Shown here: piece after piece, positions 1-6,667 of the stretch
Position numbering within the stretch: the first letter of the stretch is position 1
Layout of the letters: the number at the start of each line of letters is the position of its first letter
Assembly (NCBI GenBank): GCA_030615145.1
Contig: JAUWZT010000045.1
Coordinates: 1-16,974, forward strand
Length of the DNA stretch: 16,974 nt
From: Promethearchaeota archaeon
GTDB lineage: Archaea; Asgardarchaeota; Lokiarchaeia; Sigyniarchaeales; SOKP01
Direction of reading: 5' to 3'
Position numbers and translations under genes: made by a program
The notes under the pieces: model-generated
The model's input: only the letters and a program-made list of their open reading frames with translations
Told to the model about the DNA's origin: nothing
Database searches by the model: none

Positions 1-196
1 CTACCGACAAGGGATAAGTAATCTTCATCGTTATTTTTTCGTCCTTAATTACCACTTCGTCGGGATTAATTAAGTTTTCTCTTACTTCTTTATCCGCAAA
101 ATCTAAAACAGAAGGAAAATTTGAATCTGGGGCGATGTAAAGCCAAAACTTAAGATTTCCGTAATGATCTATTATAGTTGGAGAATCGCTTTTCAT
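1..196 (-). CDS. Hypothetical protein, N-terminal 65 residues (runs off the left edge)
   Basis: A reading frame opens at an ATG (196 reading leftward) and stays open to the edge of the window, so the C-terminus is missing. The visible 65 residues begin MKSDSPTIIDHYGNLKFW. They contain a mix of short hydrophobic and acidic stretches (for example FWLYIAPDSNFP and NPDEVVIKDEKI), with no membrane segment and no motif I recognise. The start is well supported by an AAGGAG Shine-Dalgarno sequence (205-210) eight bases upstream. The ATG overlaps the stop codon of a 19-codon ORF (ATGA arrangement), which suggests translational coupling. No function can be assigned. Confidence 0.75.
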   Translation of the reverse strand, partial: MKSDSPTIIDHYGNLKFWLYIAPDSNFPSVLDFADKEVRENLINPDEVVIKDEKITMKITYPLSV

Positions 197-252
197 GATA
201 GTAACTCCTTCGAAAATTTATCTTTTATTACTTTATTTATCTTTTTTGCCAT
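193..252 (-). CDS. Possible 19-residue upstream ORF or leader peptide
   Basis: This short frame encodes MAKKINKVIKDKFSKELLS. Its TGA overlaps the ATG of the following partial gene by two bases plus one (ATGA). It is lysine-rich and starts MAKK, like three other proteins in this window. An AAAAGG-like purine stretch precedes its ATG. The ribosome binding site of the downstream gene lies inside its last codons, the usual arrangement for translational coupling. It could be a real small protein, a leader peptide, the relic of a frameshifted longer N-terminus, or a chance ORF. The overlap geometry is the main argument for it. Confidence 0.35.
   Translation of the reverse strand: MAKKINKVIKDKFSKELLS
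205..210 (-). promoter_or_regulatory. Shine-Dalgarno site AAGGAG of the partial left-edge gene
   Basis: Read leftward, AAGGAG stands eight bases before the ATG at 196. It is one of the clearest ribosome binding sites in the window and fixes the start of the truncated gene. It lies within the coding sequence of the upstream 19-codon ORF. Confidence 0.65.
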
Positions 253-391
253 TATTTAAACCTTTTCACGTAATTAATATAGTATAACTTTATCTCTAAA
301 ATAAATACATTAACCCCCAAAGATTATACTATTGGAAAGGTTAAAGATTTCAAAATATATTCAGTTTCTATTGCTAAATTGGGATATCGAT

Positions 392-1393
392 TTATATGCA
401 AGTCAATTTACTTCTTAATAATTCTACTAATCCTTGATCCCGATACTTTACCGGATTTGATTCAACAAGATTTATAGCCTTTTTATACTTAAGTATTGTT
501 TCATTAATTTCTCCTGCTTTATGCAATCTATCCCCGTCCCTCATAAGTTTTCTTGCTCTATTTTCATTAATTCCACAATCGCATCTTCTAATATTATTTA
601 TATATAGTCCGATTAAGCGTGGTAGCATCTCTCCAGATACAGTTTGTTTCATAATATACTTTGCTTTAATATAATGAGTTTTTGCTTTTTCAAATTTCTG
701 TTTGTTGTAGTATCGAATTGCCATTTCATTGAAATACATTTCAAGAATGTCGTCTTTATGAAGAGATCTCCATTGCTTATACAAAAACTCAATTTCAGTC
801 TTAAGCCAATCCTTAAACGCATATCTACTTATAAAATTGATAATTCTCTCACATACCGAGAATGCCATAATTATTTTATTAGATCTTTCATAATTCTTTA
901 CACAATTAAGCAATTTCTCTATTTTAGCTTTTTGATTTCTTATAATTTCATCTTTAGCTCTTAAAATTTTGTTATCTATTTTTTCTAAGTATTTATCAAT
1001 CTCGTTTGAGTATGATTTTAATTGATTCTTCAAGTTTTTAGATTTATTCGATTTTCTTCTTTTTTTTAGAATTTTCTTTAAACGAGAGAGAAAATTCTCT
1101 CTTCTTACAATTCTACTAGATCCTCCTCGTTTCATTCTCACCGGGTTTCTCAAATTTGTCGAAACATGTTTCTGATACCTAATAGATATAGAATTGCGGA
1201 GCTCTTTTACTAAATTACTCGAAATTTTTTGAAATGACCTCTTAATACTTCTATATGTATCATAACCACCTTCAAAATCTCCAAGATTGAATTTTTCGTC
1301 TCCTGCTTCTAATAACTTATCCATTTCATTCTTCGTATTAGCTAACTTATCTTTGTGTAGTTCTATCTTACGCCTGTTTTCATTTTTATCCAT
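392..1393 (-). CDS. Basic coiled-coil / TPR-like protein, 333 aa
   Basis: The protein is highly charged, very rich in Lys, Arg, Asn and Ile, and appears almost entirely helical. No signal peptide or membrane segment is visible. At least three stretches look like degenerate TPR helix pairs: around residues 25-60 (LLEAGDEKFNLGDFEGGYDT), around 225-255 (AIRYYNKQKFEKAKTHYIKA) and around 285-320 (LMRDGDRLHKAGEINETILK). A basic segment around residues 85-125 (clusters such as KKILKKRRKS) could bind nucleic acid or acidic partners. The start ATG follows AAAAGG by a suitable distance. It lies 13 bases behind the small winged-helix gene, so the two are probably co-transcribed. The TPR-like units resemble in style those of the giant repeat protein at the right end of the window. 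The function is not known; a protein-protein scaffold is an inference. Confidence 0.75.
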   Translation of the reverse strand: MDKNENRRKIELHKDKLANTKNEMDKLLEAGDEKFNLGDFEGGYDTYRSIKRSFQKISSNLVKELRNSISIRYQKHVSTNLRNPVRMKRGGSSRIVRRENFLSRLKKILKKRRKSNKSKNLKNQLKSYSNEIDKYLEKIDNKILRAKDEIIRNQKAKIEKLLNCVKNYERSNKIIMAFSVCERIINFISRYAFKDWLKTEIEFLYKQWRSLHKDDILEMYFNEMAIRYYNKQKFEKAKTHYIKAKYIMKQTVSGEMLPRLIGLYINNIRRCDCGINENRARKLMRDGDRLHKAGEINETILKYKKAINLVESNPVKYRDQGLVELLRSKLTCI

Positions 1394-1406
1394 AATAAAA
1401 CCTTTT

Positions 1407-1652
1407 TCATAGAATATCTAATATTTTAAACTGAATCATTAGATTCATACCAAAATACTGATCATCAATATTATCTCCGAAGATAATTGAATCGCCCAAG
1501 TCCCAGTTTTTTAACAGATGATATAGTGTACGCCTAACAATTCTACCCTTAAAGACATTTAACAACTCTGCAGATGAACATGCTTTCTTTTGGTGAATAT
1601 AGCAGAGAATCTCAAGATTTACAAGGCTTTTTCTAAGTGTTTTTAGGTTCAT
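1407..1652 (-). CDS. Small winged-helix-like protein, 81 aa
   Basis: The sequence fits a single winged helix-turn-helix domain. Helix 1 is about residues 10-22 (SLVNLEILCYIHQ), helix 2 about 26-34 (SSAELLNVF), a recognition-like helix about 38-50 (IVRRTLYHLLKNW), and a beta-hairpin-like wing follows (SIIFGDNIDDQYFG). The family cannot be named; MarR/ArsR/PadR-type folds have this layout. The ATG has no Shine-Dalgarno sequence. A TATA-like TTTAAATA (1694-1701 read leftward) lies 40-50 bases upstream, which fits a short leader. It is the first gene of a probable two-gene unit with the coiled-coil/TPR-like protein 13 bases downstream. It may regulate that unit, or the amidohydrolase that diverges from it across 222 bases. 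Confidence 0.6.
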   Translation of the reverse strand: MNLKTLRKSLVNLEILCYIHQKKACSSAELLNVFKGRIVRRTLYHLLKNWDLGDSIIFGDNIDDQYFGMNLMIQFKILDIL

Positions 1653-1806
1653 TTATATTTTTAATTTTTTTTATAATAATATTCTGATAGGAGTATTTAA
1701 AGAAAAGAAAAAAAAGTGATTTCAATTCAAGAATTTACTTGTTTATCACATATGAGATCTTTTGAGTTTTACCTTGATATACTTCGAAAATTTTCTAATT
1801 TTCTAT

Positions 1807-1824
1807 CGAAAAAAATAATATATA
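1807..1824 (+). promoter_or_regulatory. BRE/TATA-like promoter of the amidohydrolase-like gene
   Basis: CGAAA at 1807-1811, a common archaeal BRE form, is followed by a TATA-like AATAATATATAG. A transcription start about 25 bases downstream would leave a leader of roughly 25-30 bases before the ATG at 1875. A tandem AATTTTCT repeat (two copies, 1789-1804) lies immediately upstream. In DNA this AT-rich, TATA-like strings are common, so the assignment rests on the adjacent CGAAA and the spacing. Confidence 0.4.
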
Positions 1825-1874
1825 GAACTTTAACATTCTAAGATTATAGTGAAAATTTAATTATTGGATGAGAT

Positions 1875-2846
1875 ATGAAATATAAGATAATTGATTCCCT
1901 TTGTTATGTGCCAACTGAAGAAGTCTTTGTCGATCTTTTAGTGTCGTTACCTCCTCAGATGGCTAGATATCTTCAAGATATTTTTGGTCCACGAATTGCT
2001 CCTCTACTTGGGATAACGGCAGAAGAACTTTATGTTATGAAAACAACAATGAATGCCGCTGAACTCAAGAATGCGATTAAACCTTTTTTGCCAAATATAA
2101 AAAAAATGACGTCAACTACAGATGAATTTGTCAAACTACTCGACAAGATGGGCGTAGAAAAAGTGGTTATATTTAATCTTGACGAAGAAACGCCTAGTGG
2201 TATTGCTGGGCTTCCAAACGACTATTATGCCGATATTGTTAAAAAACACCCAGATAAATTCGTAGGATTTGCAGGCATTGATCCTTTAAAACGAATGAAA
2301 GCCGTAAGAGAGATAAGAAGATCTTACGATTTAGGACTTAGAGGCGTAGCTGTTAGACCGTTTATGTTTGGAATACCGCCCCATCATGCGAAAATGTATC
2401 CAATTTATTCCACATGCGTGGAACTTGACATCCCTATCTGGTTTCATCTTTCTATAAATTATTCCACTAATAATATGGAAGTTGAAAGACCGATCTACTT
2501 AGATATTGTCGCCCAGGATTTTCCTGAATTGAAAATTATTGCGGGACATGGCGGATGGCCTTGGGTAAACGAATTAGTAGCTGTTGCTTGGCGTAATCCT
2601 AACATATACATTGATATTGCATCTTACCTTCCTAAGTATATTGGTATGAAAGGAACGGGATGGGAGCCACTTATTCATTTCGGTAATTCAGTTCTTCAAG
2701 ATAAAATTCTATTTGGGTCAACTTGGCTCTTTATGGGAATGTCAATAAAACAATTAGCAGATGGCGTTATGGAATTACCTCTTAAAGAAGAAGTTAAAAG
2801 AAAATGGCTCTACGAAAATGCTGCTAGGCTTTTAGGGATAAAATAA
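1875..2846 (+). CDS. Amidohydrolase-2-like TIM-barrel protein with lost metal ligands
   Basis: The 323-residue protein has the layout of the amidohydrolase-related (PF04909, ACMSD-like) metal-dependent hydrolases. Landmarks are an N-terminal beta strand with IID (5-7), the segment FVGFAGIDP (129-137), GLRGVAVRP (154-162), a strand-5 histidine in IWFHLS (H191), and a strand-6 histidine in IIAGHGGWPW (H225). A strand-8 segment KILFGSTWLF (277-286) and the C-terminal helix motif ENAARLLGI complete the fold. In active members the first strand carries HxH and strand 8 carries GSDxP. Here they read DSLCY and GSTW, so both N-terminal histidines and the strand-8 aspartate are absent. Some relatives also lack HxH, but losing the Asp too suggests altered metal use or a non-catalytic role. 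The DUF3795 gene follows 27 bases later, probably in the same transcript. The substrate is unknown. Confidence 0.85.
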   Translation: MKYKIIDSLCYVPTEEVFVDLLVSLPPQMARYLQDIFGPRIAPLLGITAEELYVMKTTMNAAELKNAIKPFLPNIKKMTSTTDEFVKLLDKMGVEKVVIFNLDEETPSGIAGLPNDYYADIVKKHPDKFVGFAGIDPLKRMKAVREIRRSYDLGLRGVAVRPFMFGIPPHHAKMYPIYSTCVELDIPIWFHLSINYSTNNMEVERPIYLDIVAQDFPELKIIAGHGGWPWVNELVAVAWRNPNIYIDIASYLPKYIGMKGTGWEPLIHFGNSVLQDKILFGSTWLFMGMSIKQLADGVMELPLKEEVKRKWLYENAARLLGIK

Positions 2847-2873
2847 TTATAATAATCATTGATAGAAAAAAAA

Positions 2874-3311
2874 ATGAGCAATAGGTATTGTTATATGAGC
2901 ATATATTTTAAAGACCACGCCCCTTGTGGGATATATTGCAAAAGATGCCCGGGAGTAAAGGTTTTTAAGTGTAAAGGTTGCCGGGAGCAGAATGGTCAAA
3001 TAAAAGATTTCCCTGTATGTAAAACGTATGAATGCGTAACGAGCAAGGGATATAAATTCTGCTACGAATGTGAAGATTTTCCTTGCGAGAAATTACAGCC
3101 GATCGTAAATTTTGAAATTTTCTTACCTCACAATTCAAAAATTTACAACCTGCTTATGATAAAGAAGCATGGCATTGTAAAGTGGAATGAAATTTGTGAG
3201 AAGAAATCAGACCTTTATTATAAAGGACGAAAAATTCAGTTTGGTGGAGATCCTTTAACTCTTGAAGAGAAAGATCCTAATTTTATAAAAAGAAAGAATA
3301 ATGCTATTTGA
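2874..3311 (+). CDS. DUF3795-family cysteine-rich protein, 145 aa
   Basis: The protein matches the DUF3795 pattern: CGIYCKRCPG (C18, C22, C25), CKGC (C33, C36), a Cys pair in VCKTYEC (C49, C54), then FCYECEDFPCEKL (C63, C66, C71). At least ten cysteines in a small soluble protein point to zinc or an Fe-S cluster; the biochemical role of the family is not established. The C-terminal half (MIKKHGIVKWNE and onward) is helical and typical of the family. I chose the ATG at 2874. A TTG at 2859 in the same frame would add five residues, and an ATG at 2895 (MSIYFKDHAPCG) would start just before the first motif. No Shine-Dalgarno sequence decides between them. The close spacing to the amidohydrolase-like gene suggests one operon. 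Confidence 0.85.
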   Translation: MSNRYCYMSIYFKDHAPCGIYCKRCPGVKVFKCKGCREQNGQIKDFPVCKTYECVTSKGYKFCYECEDFPCEKLQPIVNFEIFLPHNSKIYNLLMIKKHGIVKWNEICEKKSDLYYKGRKIQFGGDPLTLEEKDPNFIKRKNNAI

Positions 3312-3316
3312 TTAAT

Positions 3317-3451
3317 CTATTGGCTCGCTTTCCATTCCTTGTAGGCTTTTGTCATATTACCACAATGGATTGCTTTTTTGCCTGTTTCCTTTTCAAACTG
3401 CTCTTGCAATACTTTTTCAGTTCCAGTGGCGGGAGCTTTTTTTTTTGCCAT
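3317..3451 (-). CDS. Small basic protein, 44 aa, unknown function
   Basis: The frame encodes a 44-residue protein starting MAKKKAPATGTEKVLQEQFE and ending with MTKAYKEWKASQ. It is basic and probably helical, with one Cys, one Trp and a compact core FEKETGKKAIHCGNMTKAYK that reads like a real small domain. Codon use resembles the neighbours. Its stop is five bases from the stop of the DUF3795 gene, in convergent orientation. A TATA-like element stands about 75 bases upstream, just behind the stop of the RadA-like gene. The overlapping rightward frames across 3308-3558 give phenylalanine-rich low-complexity products and look like its antisense shadow. I do not recognise the family. Confidence 0.6.
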   Translation of the reverse strand: MAKKKAPATGTEKVLQEQFEKETGKKAIHCGNMTKAYKEWKASQ

Positions 3452-3520
3452 CTTTTTTCAAACTCTTTTTTACTTTTAGGTATTATCAATTAATTCTAAT
3501 TTTCAATTATAATATTTACT

Positions 3521-3540
3521 ATTTATATATTTCTTTTATA
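3521..3540 (-). promoter_or_regulatory. TATA-like element of the 44-residue gene
   Basis: Read leftward, TATAAAAG is followed by ATATATAAAT. Either could serve as a TATA box and would place the transcript start some 40-55 bases before the ATG at 3451. It directly follows the stop codon of the RadA-like gene, so the small gene could also be transcribed by read-through from it. In such AT-rich sequence this is only suggestive. Confidence 0.3.
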
Positions 3541-4296
3541 TTAAAACCAACAATCTAAAGTCATATTTTTTGTGGAATTTGCCAAATTTCTTTTTGGAAT
3601 GCGGGGTTTCCACTTTAAAAGGCGGTTTTCAGGCAAGAAAGGGTGTTGAATAAGGACATATTCTGTATATCGCTCGTCCTCATTTATCAATACTAGGACA
3701 TTTCCGAAGTGAGAGAGGATTTTTCCACCATTAGGTCTATAAAGAGAATACTCGTGCAGAGGAGCAGTTAAGACGATTAGCGGTTTTGTTTTCGAGAGAA
3801 TTGCTTTAATTCCACTTATGGCTCTCAGCAAATCCTCAAATGTTTGCTTTTCGTAGCTTTGAAACAAAGTAGTAATTCCAGAGATTAGAACAACTTTTAT
3901 GTGTTCAAGTTTAGAAAGTCTATGCTCTAAAAGTTCAACCATTTGATCCCATGTAAACGCACGGGCGATAAGGATGTTCTCTAACACTTTCCGAGGCGAT
4001 AAATTTTGGGAAACAGCAAACTTGCTTACGTTATATGGGTTAAAGCGGTTATTTGCGTCAATGAAAGCAACTTTTATTTCTTCTCCTAAACCTCCATTAT
4101 TAAAAGATTTTTGAGCGATAACCGCAGTGGTCAATAGAATGTTCGCAAGTTTTTTTTTATCGCCATAAAGTAGATAAACTAAGTTTTTACGAAAGCCACC
4201 TCCTCCCAATAACTCGTCTAGCGTAGAATCTCCGCTCGAAACTAAAGGAATTCTCTTGTTTTTTCTATAAAAATTAAACCCCGAATTAAACGACAT
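3541..4296 (-). CDS. RadA/RadB-like RecA-fold protein lacking Walker A
   Basis: The protein has the RadA/Rad51 core order. From the ATG at 4296: STLDELLGGGGF (about 24-35, the usual lead into the P-loop), then LLYGDKKKLANIL where GxxxxGKT is expected, then VAFIDANNRFNP (about 76-87, matching the Rad51 strand and the tFrpeRi-like region). Then comes LENILIARAFTW, and a Walker-B-like strand IKVVLISGITTLF (about 133-145). At the P-loop the family's GKT reads LAN, so canonical ATP binding is unlikely. About 250 residues fits RadB or archaeal Rad51 paralogues (aRadC-like) without the N-terminal HhH domain. Such paralogues usually modulate RadA in recombination, so a partner role here is an inference. 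A TTG at 4320 in frame would add eight residues. No neighbour is a repair gene. Confidence 0.8.
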   Translation of the reverse strand: MSFNSGFNFYRKNKRIPLVSSGDSTLDELLGGGGFRKNLVYLLYGDKKKLANILLTTAVIAQKSFNNGGLGEEIKVAFIDANNRFNPYNVSKFAVSQNLSPRKVLENILIARAFTWDQMVELLEHRLSKLEHIKVVLISGITTLFQSYEKQTFEDLLRAISGIKAILSKTKPLIVLTAPLHEYSLYRPNGGKILSHFGNVLVLINEDERYTEYVLIQHPFLPENRLLKWKPRIPKRNLANSTKNMTLDCWF

Positions 4297-4676
4297 TACA
4301 TAAACTGATGAATCCCTCAAAAAAAAAGTGGGTTACTCCGACAATTTTCTAAAATTTGCTATAAGCATAAATAAATTTCGTAAGATAATTACTCAAGCTA
4401 GAAGAGTTATTCTCTTTAAAGGTAAAAGCGTTTCATGGAGACGGAGGGAGGGTAGTAGAAGTAATAATAAAATAAGGTTGGTAATTTCGAGCTTTTAATG
4501 TGTCGACAAAAATCATTGGAGCAATTTAGTAGAATTTAAATTATCGAAGTTCCACTTTTTCAAGCAAACATTCTAAATATATGATCACTAATTCAAAACT
4601 TTATAACTAATATCATCAGTATTAATTATTAACAAATTTAATTTAAATAAAAAAGGAAAATATGTGAGTATGAAAA
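4297..4676. other. 380-base divergent intergenic region with a G-rich island
   Basis: No convincing gene or tRNA is visible. On the left it holds the promoter of the RadA-like gene. A small perfect hairpin occurs at 4402-4416 (AAGAG, loop TTATT, CTCTT). About 20 bases further is an unusual G-rich island, GGAGACGGAGGGAGGG (4437-4452), four G runs within 16 bases in otherwise AT-rich sequence. On the right, CAAAACTTTATAAC (4594-4607) is a plausible BRE/TATA for the acyl-CoA ligase. A weak GGAAAA or GTGAG ribosome site lies close to the ATG at 4677. A small RNA in 4390-4500 is possible but unproven. Confidence 0.4.
4366..4380 (-). promoter_or_regulatory. BRE/TATA-like promoter of the RadA-like gene
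   Basis: Read leftward, CGAAA is directly followed by TTTATTTATG, the classic archaeal BRE-plus-TATA layout. Initiation about 25 bases downstream would give a leader of roughly 50 bases to the ATG at 4296. This supports the gene starting near 4296-4320. Confidence 0.45.
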
Positions 4677-6392
4677 ATGTCAAGTCCGTACGAAAGTAGA
4701 TTTTGGCGAAAGAATTGGGATCCAGGCATCTCAGATCTCGATCCGAAAGAATTTGAAACTACATATCCGGAAATGCTAAGAAGTATATTCGAAAAATATC
4801 CTGATAATATAGCTCTTATGTTCCAAGGTTTAGAAATTACTTATCGTGAAGTAGATCGGTATTCTAATCAATTTGCTAACATGTTGATTGAAAATGGATT
4901 TAAAAAGGGAGATGCAGTAGGGATTAATTTACCGAATTCTCCAGAATACATATATTCAGTTATAGGCACGCTTAAAGCAGGGTGCATTGTTTCAGGTGTT
5001 AGCCCTCTAATGTCCGACGTCCAAATGCACTATCAAATAGAAGATCTTGGAACAGGAGGGAAAAATGTAGCGTTAGTCACTCTTGATGCAATTTTTGAAC
5101 ATAGGTTAAAAAAGATTGCCGATAAATTACCTCAACTTAAGCTTGTAGTAGGCACATCTATCCTAGGATCTTTTTCTAAAGAGGATCAAGCAAAAATTAA
5201 AGCAGTTAGGGATATCCCCTCAGGTGAAATCACACCATTAGAGGGAAAAACCGTCCTTCATTTCCAAGATGATGTTTTGGCAAAATATTCTACTGATCTG
5301 CCTAAAGTTGATATAACTCCGGACGATATTGGATGGATTCAGTACACTGGTGGAACTACAGGACCTCCTAAAGGTGCGATGTTGAGTCATAGAAATTGCG
5401 CTTCAAATATGAAATGTATTGAAGCTTGGCTTCAATGGGAAGAGGGCAAAGGAATGCTATGTTCAGGATTTCCAATGTTTCATATAGCTGGTTTAGTAGT
5501 GAGTGAAAGTGCTCTTATGTTAGGTTGGGGCCAAATAATTATAGCTAACCCCAGAGATGCGTTAGGTATCTGTAACGAGATGAAAAAATATAAACCAACC
5601 GTTTTAGTAAATGTTCCTTCCCTACACCAGATTCTGATTAATTTTCGAAAGTTCAAGCGGTTAGATCACTCAAATATAGTATCGTGCGTCTCTGCAGCAG
5701 CCCCATTTCCAAAAGAATCTCAAGAAGCATTAGAAAGCATAGTAGGGCAAGGTAAGTTGTTAGAACTCTATGGAATGACAGAATTATCACCTGTGGCAAC
5801 AATGAACCCCTCTTTAGGGAATAAAAAATTGGGAAAAGTAGGAATGCCAATCCAAAATGTTGAGTTAAAACTTGTCGATCCTGAAACCGGTAAGGAAGTT
5901 CCATTAGGGGAACCAGGGGAAATTTGCGTAAGAGGACCACTTGTTATGCAAGGTTATTACAATAAACCTGAAGAAACCAAAAATGCAATAGATTCAGACG
6001 GGTATATGCACAGTGGTGATGTTGGAGTAATGGACGAAGATGGTTATATCAAGATTGTTGATCGAACAAAAGATATGATAATCGTAGGAGGGTTCAAAGT
6101 CTTTTCGGCAAAAATAGAAGATGTGTTAGCCAAGCATCCTGCAATTGGAATGATCGCCTTAATTGGATTGCCTAACCCAGATCGTCCCGGTTCGGAAATT
6201 GTCAAGGCGCACATCCAATTAAATCCTGATTTTGAATACGATGGAAACGAGGAGGCATTAAAGGAGGATATTATCAAATTTGCAAAAGAGAATTGTGCAC
6301 CATATGAAGTCCCTAAGTTAATAGAGATTGCTGAAGAACTCCCACTAACCGTAATTGGTAAAATTGACAAAAAAATTCTAAGAAAGGGTTGA
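4677..6392 (+). CDS. AMP-forming acyl-CoA synthetase (fatty-acid/aromatic acid CoA ligase family)
   Basis: This adenylate-forming enzyme activates a carboxylic acid with ATP and transfers it to CoA. All core motifs are present: the phosphate-binding YTGGTTGPPKG (223-233), ELYGMTE (363-369), SGD in the hinge-proximal region (446-448), DRTKD (462-466, hinge and ribose-binding aspartate), GGFKVFSAKIEDVL, and the C-terminal catalytic lysine in PLTVIGKIDKK (K562). At 571 residues it is full length and similar to FadD-type ligases. The chain length or aromatic nature of the substrate cannot be read from sequence by eye. PLTVIGK matches the PX4GK motif where related enzymes are acetylated and silenced, relevant because a sirtuin gene lies next to it. 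A long T-tract follows about 40 bases after the stop. The gene appears to be transcribed alone. Confidence 0.93.
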   Translation: MSSPYESRFWRKNWDPGISDLDPKEFETTYPEMLRSIFEKYPDNIALMFQGLEITYREVDRYSNQFANMLIENGFKKGDAVGINLPNSPEYIYSVIGTLKAGCIVSGVSPLMSDVQMHYQIEDLGTGGKNVALVTLDAIFEHRLKKIADKLPQLKLVVGTSILGSFSKEDQAKIKAVRDIPSGEITPLEGKTVLHFQDDVLAKYSTDLPKVDITPDDIGWIQYTGGTTGPPKGAMLSHRNCASNMKCIEAWLQWEEGKGMLCSGFPMFHIAGLVVSESALMLGWGQIIIANPRDALGICNEMKKYKPTVLVNVPSLHQILINFRKFKRLDHSNIVSCVSAAAPFPKESQEALESIVGQGKLLELYGMTELSPVATMNPSLGNKKLGKVGMPIQNVELKLVDPETGKEVPLGEPGEICVRGPLVMQGYYNKPEETKNAIDSDGYMHSGDVGVMDEDGYIKIVDRTKDMIIVGGFKVFSAKIEDVLAKHPAIGMIALIGLPNPDRPGSEIVKAHIQLNPDFEYDGNEEALKEDIIKFAKENCAPYEVPKLIEIAEELPLTVIGKIDKKILRKG

Positions 6393-6428
6393 ATTGATCG
6401 AGGTACATCTCATTCCTCAATCCACCTG

Positions 6429-6452
6429 TTTTTTTTTTTTCTTTTTTGTTTT
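6429..6452 (+). terminator. Poly-T terminator of the acyl-CoA synthetase gene
   Basis: A run of twelve T is followed by C, six T and GTTTTG, beginning about 37 bases after the stop codon. There is no strong hairpin before it, as is typical for archaeal intrinsic termination at U-tracts. Confidence 0.65.
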
Positions 6453-6506
6453 GATAAAAAATGTAATAAAGTCTTTCATAAACTACTTATTTAAAAAGAG
6501 TTCTAA

Positions 6507-6563
6507 GAAGAGAACGAATTTGTAATGACTGTTGTAGGCAAAGTTGATAAAAAATCTCTATGA
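6507..6563 (+). pseudogene. Fossil C-terminus of a second acyl-CoA synthetase
   Basis: In one frame this stretch reads EENEFVMTVVGKVDKKSL and then TGA. MTVVGKVDKKSL is the conserved C-terminal A10 motif of AMP-forming acyl-CoA synthetases, including the catalytic lysine, and aligns codon by codon with PLTVIGKIDKKIL of the intact gene about 150 bases upstream. Where the intact gene has AGA (Arg) after the leucine, this copy has TGA. A TAA stands in frame just upstream (6504-6506) and nothing further upstream resembles the family. It is therefore the relic of a deleted paralogue. The nucleotide differences show it is not a fresh duplicate of the intact gene. It could be read as a 12-codon ORF from the ATG at 6525, but that is unlikely to be functional. 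Confidence 0.7.
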
Positions 6564-6667
6564 AAATAATTTTCTGGATGATCTCCAGAGCTTAAATACC
6601 AAATTTCTTTATTTTTTAATCTTAATTTATATTTCTATTGAGGAGATAAAGGCTTATATATCTTAAA

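Noticed and set aside
644..964. Rightward 106-residue frame opposite the coiled-coil/TPR-like gene
   Set aside because: Its Phe/Ile-rich product is what the antisense of a Lys/Glu-rich coding sequence gives. The leftward frame is longer and fits an operon.
3308..3558. Two overlapping rightward frames rich in Phe and Leu
   Set aside because: They are antisense to the 44-residue gene and to AT-rich promoter sequence. The apparent hydrophobicity comes from T-rich codons, and no ribosome site is present.
4305..4316. A C-box-like TGATGA suggesting a C/D box small RNA
   Set aside because: The base before TGATGA is C, not A or G, and no matching D box with suitable spacing or terminal stem was found. 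It also overlaps the 5' end of the RadA-like gene.
5653..6370. Leftward frames inside the acyl-CoA synthetase gene
   Set aside because: They lie wholly opposite a clearly real enzyme gene and encode no recognisable motif.
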